Part shown: positions 1 through 5,791 of the stretch, one piece after another | How positions within the stretch are numbered: position 1 is the stretch's first letter | Layout: each line of letters begins with the position of its first letter | From: Nitrososphaera sp. UBA217 | Lineage (GTDB): Archaea > Thermoproteota > Nitrososphaeria > Nitrososphaerales > Nitrososphaeraceae | Direction: 5' to 3' | Assembly: GCA_002501845.1 (NCBI GenBank) | Contig: DAOL01000088.1 | Span: forward strand, 21,679-28,448 | DNA: 6,770 nt | Program-made: the position numbers and the translations under genes | The notes under the pieces: generated by a model | Database searches by the model: none | What the model was told of the DNA's origin: nothing | What the model saw: the letters and a program-made list of their open reading frames with translations, nothing else

Positions 1-25
1 GATTCAAGAAACAAGAAATAAGTAG

Positions 26-1438
26 TTGGCGGAGAGAAGCTCACTGAAAATGGCAATGGCAGGCATGATATCGTGTTCTTGTGGCTTCGCCCTTTCCAAT
101 GAAGCAGGAAACGAACTTGCTAAGGGAGAGGCACAAATTAACCTCGATAGTGAGAGACTCTCAATTTTGCCAAAATTCGCTGAGGCAATCCATCTGTCAT
201 TAGTCGATATTACCAAAATCTTGCCAGTTGACTATAGGGTGGACATGACACTTTCATCGCGCGAAAGAATTTCTGTTTCTAATCTTGGATACAAATTCGG
301 AGATCTTGTTTCCAACTTATTCCAAGCACGAAATGAAATGATTTTGAAGTATTTGCTCTTGAACGAGTCGATCAAGAAATCTGGAGTCTGGGGAGATCTG
401 TCTCTTACTGACTCCTCAAGTGCGGCAAGGCAATTCGAAGGATGTGAATTCAGGCTTTACGAAACGTCGATAGTGTTGATCCCAACTACCGAAGAACCGA
501 TTAGGATTCATTATAGCAACGTTGCGCGGATAGAAGCCAAAGATTATTCGATTGCTATTACAACAGAGATCGGGGAAAGATTCATTATTTCCAAAATCGG
601 AAGGGAACTTGACAGTACATCAAAAGAGCTGTCAGACGCAATCAACACTCTGAATATTCAAAGTCAATCTCTAATCAAGGATCTTGTTCCCTCTGCCGAC
701 CCAACTGTAGTAAGAAGTGCCTCGCGACTCTTGAAAGACGGGAAGGCTGCAAGGAGATCTGATATTGAATCTGTCTCGCCAGAAGTTTGGAGGGCCTTTG
801 AGAAAAAGCTCGAGCAGACACCAATTTGGAACGGTTATCAATACTTGAAGTCAATAGGGCGCGAAGAAAAAATCGCTATCGGAATAAAGAGAGGCTTGAT
901 GGGTGATCTTACCGGAAACTATCTCTGGGTATTAATCCCTATCGACAACAAGAATCCGGAATTTGGTAATGCGATTGCTTTAGAGACAGCGCGAATACTT
1001 TCTTCAAGTCCCAAGGATAGTGAAATGGCTGATGGGATACCGCCAGACGCGGATACGGCAATTGCAACTGGTGGCAATGCGACCTATTTTTTCAGAATAC
1101 TCAGTCGGAAGGATTACGCCGGGATCGGCGGCAACAAGAACGAGTTGGACGGAAAAGTCGATAGCATGATTTCCAGGATGAACGAGCTGATGCTAGACAT
1201 TAACTTTCGAAGGGAGCCAATTTTTCTCTCTGACGAAGCGCTGCAAACAGAACCCAAGTATGCCAGATACAAATTCGCAGCTGGCAAAATCCCATCACTC
1301 AAAGATCTACGTCAGCGTTTTATTGGCAGGGTTATTCATTCTTCTTCTGAGCAATGGAAGTCAAATGTTTTGGCTCTCCTATCGTTTAATCAGTCGACCA
1401 TTGATGATAATGCTAGATGGGAAAAAAGTGAACAGTGA
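26..1438 (+). CDS. Conserved protein of unknown function with tandem PH-like domains
   Basis: I cannot assign a function. The protein is 470 residues from TTG26, which directly follows an in-frame TAG at 23-25. ATG50, ATG56 and ATG65 are alternative starts, and none has a clear ribosome-binding site. Residues about 36-98 and 140-202 are two copies of one beta-strand-rich domain that align without gaps at an offset of 104 residues: P49/P153, D69-Y70/D173-Y174, E80-R81/E184-R185, S85/S189, G88/G192. The pattern suggests PH-like (GRAM/PH) folds, which is an inference. A C-terminal module (about 225-460) has alternating conserved-looking strands, a GLMGDLTG segment at 290-297 and a FRREP motif near residue 400. 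There is no signal peptide or membrane segment, so it is probably cytoplasmic. A lone CxC (C17, C19) near the N terminus could be half of a metal site. Two zinc-ribbon genes follow 135 bases downstream, which suggests a shared function. It is A+T-richer than the genes on the right. Confidence 0.85.
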   Translation: MAERSSLKMAMAGMISCSCGFALSNEAGNELAKGEAQINLDSERLSILPKFAEAIHLSLVDITKILPVDYRVDMTLSSRERISVSNLGYKFGDLVSNLFQARNEMILKYLLLNESIKKSGVWGDLSLTDSSSAARQFEGCEFRLYETSIVLIPTTEEPIRIHYSNVARIEAKDYSIAITTEIGERFIISKIGRELDSTSKELSDAINTLNIQSQSLIKDLVPSADPTVVRSASRLLKDGKAARRSDIESVSPEVWRAFEKKLEQTPIWNGYQYLKSIGREEKIAIGIKRGLMGDLTGNYLWVLIPIDNKNPEFGNAIALETARILSSSPKDSEMADGIPPDADTAIATGGNATYFFRILSRKDYAGIGGNKNELDGKVDSMISRMNELMLDINFRREPIFLSDEALQTEPKYARYKFAAGKIPSLKDLRQRFIGRVIHSSSEQWKSNVLALLSFNQSTIDDNARWEKSEQ

Positions 1439-1480
1439 TTATTCTCATTCTGCAACAACCAAGCGTCACAATAGAAAATC

Positions 1481-1487
1481 TTATAAA
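1481..1487 (+). promoter_or_regulatory. Possible TATA box for the zinc-ribbon gene pair
   Basis: TTATAAA lies in the 135-base gap after the first gene and is preceded by an A-rich stretch that could act as the factor B recognition element. Transcription would start near 1510 and leave a leader of about 60 bases. That leader contains AGGAG at 1554-1558, 15 bases before the ATG at 1574, which is rather far for a ribosome-binding site. Nothing else clear is seen in 1439-1573. Confidence 0.35.
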
Positions 1488-1573
1488 GACAGAAACGATT
1501 TTTAGTTTAAAAATGCGCATCTTCCAGCGGGTTATCAGAAAAAATTCTTTTACAGGAGTTTTGGATTTGTTCT

Positions 1574-1906
1574 ATGCCTGGATTTAAGCACCCATGCAGG
1601 TATTGTAAGCAGCTCAATCCTCCCGAATCCAAGGTTTGTCCGTTCTGTGGAAAAGTGAACCCAGTTGGTCCTTTGAGGTGTCCGAAATGCCAGAATCCAA
1701 TACAGAAAGAATGGAAAACTTGCAGTGGCTGCGGTCTATCACTGGAAATATCATGTCCAAGCTGTGGGAAAAAGACATTTTTGGACAATTATTGTGCAAC
1801 CTGTAACAGCAGACTGGTAGTAGTATGTGGAAATCCAAAATGCAAGACAGAACAAAGGCCCGGCCCGGAGAAATGTATAAAATGTGGCAAGCCTCTCAAA
1901 TGGTGA
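1574..1906 (+). CDS. Small protein made of four zinc ribbons
   Basis: The protein is 110 residues, starting at ATG1574, the first usable start in this frame. It contains eight cysteine knuckles, paired at 8/11, 22/25, 36/39, 50/53, 61/64, 74/77, 85/90 and 101/104. That makes 16 cysteines, enough for four tetrahedral zinc sites (or iron-sulfur sites, less likely). Seven knuckles are CxxC and the seventh has a wider CxxxxC spacing. Several carry the zinc-ribbon signature CPxCG or CxxCGK. There is almost no sequence outside the ribbons and no membrane segment. Such arrays usually bind nucleic acid or protein partners and act as scaffolds; no specific role can be read here. Its stop codon is 6 bases before the next gene, which also encodes zinc ribbons, so the two are probably translated together and may form a complex with the PH-like protein upstream. 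Confidence 0.88.
   Translation: MPGFKHPCRYCKQLNPPESKVCPFCGKVNPVGPLRCPKCQNPIQKEWKTCSGCGLSLEISCPSCGKKTFLDNYCATCNSRLVVVCGNPKCKTEQRPGPEKCIKCGKPLKW
1902..1906 (+). promoter_or_regulatory. Ribosome-binding site deciding a GTG start
   Basis: GGTGA overlaps the stop codon of the preceding gene and sits 6 bases before GTG1913. It matches the archaeal anti-Shine-Dalgarno sequence at the 16S rRNA 3' end (…AUCACCUC…). It supports GTG1913 as the start of the next gene and translational coupling of the two zinc-ribbon genes. Confidence 0.6.
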
Positions 1907-1912
1907 GCCGTA

Positions 1913-2572
1913 GTGGAACCATTCACAAGAAACTTTGTCGATAATAGTGACGAGACTGGGTTCAAGTTTACTTTTAATTGCGATGTTTGTGGCGACGGTT
2001 ACAAGACAAAATTCATAGAATCAAAGTCCCACAAGAAAGGAGGGTTCTTCAGGGGGTTAGGAAGCGCAGCTTCTATTGGGAGCTCTTTGCTGGGCTCAGG
2101 AGTTGGGCACAACATTGGATATGGAGCCAATGCCTATGCGGAGAAATTTCGTGGTCAATCTCCTGAATGGCATAAAGAACACGAAGCTGCTTTTGAACTA
2201 GCTCAGAATGAGGCCAAAGGTAATTTTCAAAGGTGTCCTAAGTGCCGAAAATATGTTTGCGAGAACGACTGGAATGATCAGGAAGGTTTATGCGTACAAG
2301 ATGCACCCAGAGAGAGTGTAGAGGTTGCTGCCGCAAAAGCCGGAAAAATGGTAAGAGATATCCAGAACAAGGCAGAAAATACACAGGTGTTTACAGGCAA
2401 TATTGAGAGTAAGCAAACCATCTGTCCACAGTGTGGAAAACCGACTGGAGAAGGAAAATTCTGCAACAACTGTGGCGCTTCATTATCTTTGATCAAGTGC
2501 CCGAAATGTGGTACTCAGAGTCCTAGTGGAACAAATTTCTGTGGCGGCTGTGGATCGAAGCTCAGCCAATAA
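1913..2572 (+). CDS. Zinc-ribbon protein with glycine-rich core
   Basis: The protein is 219 residues from GTG1913, chosen because GGTGA lies at the right distance upstream. In order it has a CxxC knuckle at C23/C26, a glycine- and serine-rich stretch at about 43-76 with many small residues spaced like a glycine zipper, a charged segment at 77-104, a cluster C108/C111/C116/C127 that could hold one zinc, an alanine/lysine-rich linker, and two tandem zinc ribbons at the C terminus (C171/C174/C184/C187 and C196/C199/C210/C213). The two ribbons are clear duplicates, each ending CGxSL or CGSKL. The first knuckle may pair with C108/C111, leaving the glycine-rich piece as a looped-out or membrane-touching insertion (inference). 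There is no signal peptide. The partner is probably the 16-cysteine protein upstream. The biological role is unknown. Confidence 0.87.
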   Translation: MEPFTRNFVDNSDETGFKFTFNCDVCGDGYKTKFIESKSHKKGGFFRGLGSAASIGSSLLGSGVGHNIGYGANAYAEKFRGQSPEWHKEHEAAFELAQNEAKGNFQRCPKCRKYVCENDWNDQEGLCVQDAPRESVEVAAAKAGKMVRDIQNKAENTQVFTGNIESKQTICPQCGKPTGEGKFCNNCGASLSLIKCPKCGTQSPSGTNFCGGCGSKLSQ

Positions 2573-2637
2573 TAATTACAAAACTCACAGTACTGCTCCA
2601 ACCGTCTAAAATATTGCACGGAATGAAAACGAATGGA

Positions 2638-2652
2638 CCAATTCTAAATTGG
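2638..2652. repeat. Short perfect palindrome in the intergenic gap
   Basis: CCAATT, a 3-base spacer, then AATTGG. The arms are perfect but only 6 bp. It lies about 15 bases upstream of the TATA-like box at 2668 and 6 bases before the larger inverted repeat. It could be a dimeric-repressor site or a chance palindrome. Confidence 0.3.
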
Positions 2653-2658
2653 ATACGT

Positions 2659-2700
2659 GATGAAGCTTTAAATTTGTGGAAAGACCGCGAGAGCTTCATC
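2659..2700. repeat. Perfect 9-bp inverted repeat around a TATA-like box
   Basis: GATGAAGCT (2659-2667) and AGCTTCATC (2692-2700) are exact reverse complements separated by 24 bases. The loop contains the TATA-like box at 2668-2673, and the right arm lies at the predicted transcription start, 7 bases before ATG2708. As DNA it could bind a dimeric regulator that blocks the promoter. In a read-through transcript from the zinc-ribbon genes it could fold into a hairpin next to the start codon. Confidence 0.45.
2668..2673 (+). promoter_or_regulatory. TATA-like box for the AAA+/VWA operon
   Basis: TTTAAA (within GCTTTAAATTTG) lies 34 bases before ATG2708. With the usual archaeal spacing of about 26 bases, transcription would begin near 2697, giving a leader of about 10 bases. 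This fits the absence of any Shine-Dalgarno motif before the ATG. A second A+T-rich element, CTAAAATATT at 2606-2615, is a weaker alternative. Confidence 0.45.
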
Positions 2701-2707
2701 TCAAGAT

Positions 2708-4354
2708 ATGAGCACCAAAATAGAGGAAATGGTTCATCGGTCTTACAATTCAAAACCAAAGTATACTGAAATCATGCCCGGCGTCCCGGAAGACTATAGG
2801 CAGGTAAAGACGCTGGGCGACATCTTAAAGATAAACTACAAGCATGTCGCGGTCGAAGAACAGATGCGCGGCAACCTGATTGCTAAGCTGAAAAAGGGGG
2901 ATCACCCGTACCCCGGCATCATCGGTTATGACGCTGACGTAGTTCCTGCAGTCAACAGGGCAATCCTGTCAGGCCACGATCTTTTGCTGGTTGGCCAGAT
3001 CGGGCAGGCAAAGACCAAGTTCGCAGAAGCAATCGCAAAGAACCTATTGTCGCCAATCCCCGTCGTGAGGGGAACGGTAACAAACGACATACCGACTTCG
3101 ATCCCGGAAGATCAGCTGACCGCGCTTTTGTCTGAATCCGAAGTTGTGCGCACGCAGCCCGAGTTTACTGTTTCGCCGGAATGCGAAGAAATCATCAAAG
3201 CAAACAAGTTGGAAACAAAAGTCGACTGGATAAGCGGCACAGACAGGTACAAGTACATACTGTCGACTCCAGATATTTCCGTCAAGGATCTGGTAGGGCA
3301 GATCGACGCGATCAAGATCGCCAAAAAAGGAGTCGAGCTCTACAGCATGGAATCCTACTCTGCCGGCCAGCTGTTACAAGCGAGGCACGGCATTTTGTGC
3401 ATCGATGAATTACCGGTGCTCGACCCGCGCAAACAGGTGTCTTTGTTGAGTGTCCTTCAGGAGGGCAAGTTCACTACGGGCGCGTACCCGGCTGTGTTCA
3501 AGCCAGATGTCAGGATAATCGCGACTGCAAACCCGATCGACTACACACACTCGGGCAAGATAATCGAGCCGCTGTTTGACAGGCTGAGGAGCCACATCGA
3601 TACGCACTACCCGAGAACTGTGGAAGATGAGATGCTTATCATCGTGCAAGAATCGAGGATTGCAGACGCTAAGAACGTCATGCTACCAGTCTTTATGGTA
3701 AGGACGATAGCCATGATAACGCAGATGACACGCGCCCACCACGACGTCAACCAAGATAAAGGGGTGAGCGTCAGGATGTCGGTACATTCGATGGAAATGA
3801 TGGTGGGAGAAGCTGAGCGCACACGCTCTATCGCGCACGGTGTCAAGGCCATCCCGCGCTTTTGCGACATACACTGCATCCACCAGTCGTCGAAATTCGA
3901 ACTTGCAGAAATGGAGGACACTCGGGAGAACCGAAGGAACATACTTGACTCGATAATAGAAGCCGCGCTAAAAGAAGTGGCGCTTGAATACATACAAAAG
4001 CTTGCCACAGAGCAGTTGACAAAAGTAAAAAACGACTTTGTAAAGAACAAGGCTTTTCAGGTCTCGCAGACGCTTGTTGGCGAAGCTAAGAGCCCGGACT
4101 ATGAATCACAGTTGACAAAGTTCCCGGGATTAAGACAGGCGGTAAATGAAACAATTGCAAATGTAAAGGAGGAGCAGAAGCAGTTGATTGAGAGAGCAAA
4201 ACAGCTCGGCATCAGGAGCGACAATATCTTGCTGAGCCAGGATCTGAACGGCGAGTTCACGGCTTCGGTCATAGAAGTTATACTTGAGGGTCTGCGTTAC
4301 ACCCAGCCACCGCTTTTGGACAGAAAGGACAACAGCTATGGACTCGCACAATAA
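2708..4354 (+). CDS. MoxR/ChlI-type AAA+ ATPase
   Basis: This 548-residue ATPase would use ATP hydrolysis to remodel a client protein, or insert a metal, together with the VWA protein encoded next. Visible motifs are Walker A GQIGQAKT (96-103, with the AK variant common in this family), the DLVGQID segment typical of the MoxR/ChlI presensor insertion, Walker B ILCIDE (229-234), sensor 1 ATANP with N275, an arginine-finger candidate FDRLR (R292/R294), and sensor 2 VRMS (R356). The C-terminal 190 residues are mostly charged helices, so the protein is longer than the usual 300-350 residue MoxR. It is cytoplasmic. The start is uncertain: ATG2708 suits the promoter, but ATG2774 (residue 23) coincides with a sharp rise in G+C and begins with MPGVPEDY. 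As I recall, mycobacterial Rv0958 (annotated magnesium chelatase-like) is a similar pairing. True chlorophyll-type magnesium chelatase is unlikely in an archaeon; a cobaltochelatase helper remains possible. Confidence 0.93.
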   Translation: MSTKIEEMVHRSYNSKPKYTEIMPGVPEDYRQVKTLGDILKINYKHVAVEEQMRGNLIAKLKKGDHPYPGIIGYDADVVPAVNRAILSGHDLLLVGQIGQAKTKFAEAIAKNLLSPIPVVRGTVTNDIPTSIPEDQLTALLSESEVVRTQPEFTVSPECEEIIKANKLETKVDWISGTDRYKYILSTPDISVKDLVGQIDAIKIAKKGVELYSMESYSAGQLLQARHGILCIDELPVLDPRKQVSLLSVLQEGKFTTGAYPAVFKPDVRIIATANPIDYTHSGKIIEPLFDRLRSHIDTHYPRTVEDEMLIIVQESRIADAKNVMLPVFMVRTIAMITQMTRAHHDVNQDKGVSVRMSVHSMEMMVGEAERTRSIAHGVKAIPRFCDIHCIHQSSKFELAEMEDTRENRRNILDSIIEAALKEVALEYIQKLATEQLTKVKNDFVKNKAFQVSQTLVGEAKSPDYESQLTKFPGLRQAVNETIANVKEEQKQLIERAKQLGIRSDNILLSQDLNGEFTASVIEVILEGLRYTQPPLLDRKDNSYGLAQ

Positions 4355-5735
4355 GGCTCTGGGCAGCAAGAAATTCTTGTATTTTCCACTAGACAAAGAG
4401 GGGCAAGAACAAATGCAGCAGAGCCGGGATGAACGCGAACTTCCCCGCGACGTTCTAGACAAACTCCTAAAAACGCTGGGGAGGGAAGCGCTCAGGGAAA
4501 AAACGCCCAGTCTACAGGAACTAGAGCAGGCATTGCAGGGAATAATGTCGCAGCAAGAGCAGCAGGAACAGGAAAGCAAGCAACAGCCGGGGTCGCAAAC
4601 GGGATCAAAAGGCAACATTGGTGACGATTTCGGTATGCCACTGGTAAGGCAGCTGATAAACAAGGGCTACCTGAAAGACTCGCCAAAATGGCTAAGCACC
4701 AAGGGTTTCAACATGATAGGGGGCAAGATACTGAGCGATGTGATGAAGGCGCTCAAGGCTGGTGAGTATGGCATGCACGAAACGCATGATATTGGAAGCG
4801 GCTCGGTCGTGCTAGACACTAGCAAGAAATACGAGCCGGGAGATGATATCAGGCTTCTCAACGTTCCCAAGTCGTTGCTCAACACCGTTCAACGAATGTC
4901 AAAGGACGGAAGCGAACTGAAAGTGCCGTTGCAGATCAACGTCGAAGATTTTGAAGAGTACGAAACAATGCAGGATGTGCGTGTTGCCGTTGTCTATTGC
5001 ATCGACCTGAGCTCAACTATGCGCTACTCGTCAATGTATGGCGACATGAGCAGGATAGAAGCCGCAAAGAGGGCGCTATGGAGCCTGTATCTCTTGAACA
5101 GGAAATTCTTTCCCTCAGACTCAGTCTACATAGTGGGCTTTGGCGCCCTGGCATCCAAGGTTGCGCCAAACGACATTCCATATCTAAAAACGTTTGAGCC
5201 GGGGTCTGATTTTCTCCACTACACCAACTACCAGGCGGCTTTCAGGCTGGCAAGCAAGATGTTGCAAAAAAACGGCGCATTGAACAAGCGCATAGTTCTT
5301 GTCACAGACGGCCACCCAAGCGCCTGCTTCATAGACGAAAAGAGCGAGCAGGACAAGATACTTTCACAGAGGCCATATTCACATTTCTACACACCAGACA
5401 GGCAGACGCTTGATACGGTGAAGCATGAGAACAGTATGAGCCTCGATATCGCGTCAGGCGAGCTTGTTTACCTTTGCTACCGGTACAGGCAGGTTGATCA
5501 GTACATCGGCGAGCGCACAATAGTGGAAGCAAAAAAAGTACACTCGCTCAATATCGACATTGACACGATAATGATAAGTGAAGAGGATTCATTGCTTGGT
5601 TATGTCAATGAAATGGAAAAGTACGTAAAGGGGCGGTCATACTACATCAATCCTGCCGACATCGACAGAGTGCTGCTTACTGATTACCTTAACAGCAAGA
5701 AACAAAAGACGATACGGGCGCACTCCCAGTGGTAG
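4338..5735 (+). CDS. VWA-domain protein, partner of the AAA+ ATPase
   Basis: The protein is 465 residues from ATG4338, overlapping the end of the ATPase gene by 17 bases, which implies translational coupling. A weak AAAGGA lies 8 bases before the start. The N-terminal third is helical with a glutamine-rich linker (about 72-83). A conserved region with EYGMHE (143-148) and YEPGDDIR (165-172) matches the pre-VWA part of MoxR-associated VWA proteins. The VWA domain begins near 217, with a MIDAS metal site formed by DLSST (D223, S225, T227), T296 in HYTNY and D324 in VTDGH. The fifth residue of the canonical DxSxS is threonine, which should still coordinate metal. There is no membrane segment, unlike BatA/BatB-type VWA proteins, so it is soluble. 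By analogy with ChlD/CobT and the CbbO/GvpO-type partners, the VWA domain would bind the client or its acidic residue while the ATPase powers remodelling. The client is not encoded in view. Confidence 0.92.
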   Translation: MDSHNKALGSKKFLYFPLDKEGQEQMQQSRDERELPRDVLDKLLKTLGREALREKTPSLQELEQALQGIMSQQEQQEQESKQQPGSQTGSKGNIGDDFGMPLVRQLINKGYLKDSPKWLSTKGFNMIGGKILSDVMKALKAGEYGMHETHDIGSGSVVLDTSKKYEPGDDIRLLNVPKSLLNTVQRMSKDGSELKVPLQINVEDFEEYETMQDVRVAVVYCIDLSSTMRYSSMYGDMSRIEAAKRALWSLYLLNRKFFPSDSVYIVGFGALASKVAPNDIPYLKTFEPGSDFLHYTNYQAAFRLASKMLQKNGALNKRIVLVTDGHPSACFIDEKSEQDKILSQRPYSHFYTPDRQTLDTVKHENSMSLDIASGELVYLCYRYRQVDQYIGERTIVEAKKVHSLNIDIDTIMISEEDSLLGYVNEMEKYVKGRSYYINPADIDRVLLTDYLNSKKQKTIRAHSQW

Positions 5736-5751
5736 AAAAACATTGAGAAGC

Positions 5752-5759
5752 TTAATATA
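5752..5759 (+). promoter_or_regulatory. TATA-like box for the HAD phosphatase gene
   Basis: TTAATATA, preceded by purine-rich GAGAAGC, lies 32 bases before ATG5792 in a 56-base gap. Transcription would start near 5782 and leave a leader of about 10 bases, with no Shine-Dalgarno motif. This suggests the phosphatase has its own promoter rather than depending on the ATPase/VWA operon. Confidence 0.5.
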
Positions 5760-5791
5760 CAGACGAGAAAGTTGCTTTACATAAGCACAGT

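Noticed and set aside
1475..1502. AAAATC…GATTTT inverted repeat before the zinc-ribbon genes
   Set aside because: The arms are only 6 bp, A+T-rich and 16 bases apart, which is expected by chance in such sequence.
1260..1505. Frame encoding an 81-residue protein with a hydrophobic stretch, extending past the stop of the first gene
   Set aside because: Most of it lies out of frame inside the conserved end of the first gene, there is no ribosome-binding site, and the hydrophobic run is what a shifted reading of that T-rich coding stretch would give.
3607..4050. Antisense frame of 147 codons within the ATPase gene
   Set aside because: It overlaps the sensor 2 and C-terminal regions of a well-supported ATPase and shows no recognisable domain.
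4284..4337. Upstream TTG extension of the VWA gene
   Set aside because: It would add 18 residues read wholly inside the ATPase gene, whereas ATG4338 gives a normal short overlap with an AAAGGA motif upstream.
4130..4663. Cysteine- and serine-rich antisense frame
   Set aside because: Its cysteine and serine runs are the reverse complement of the glutamine-rich linker of the VWA protein, so they are not evidence of a metal-binding protein.
2708..5735. Magnesium chelatase of chlorophyll synthesis (ChlI/ChlD)
   Set aside because: The motifs fit the wider MoxR/ChlI clade, the large subunit is absent, and the VWA partner resembles MoxR-associated proteins rather than ChlD.
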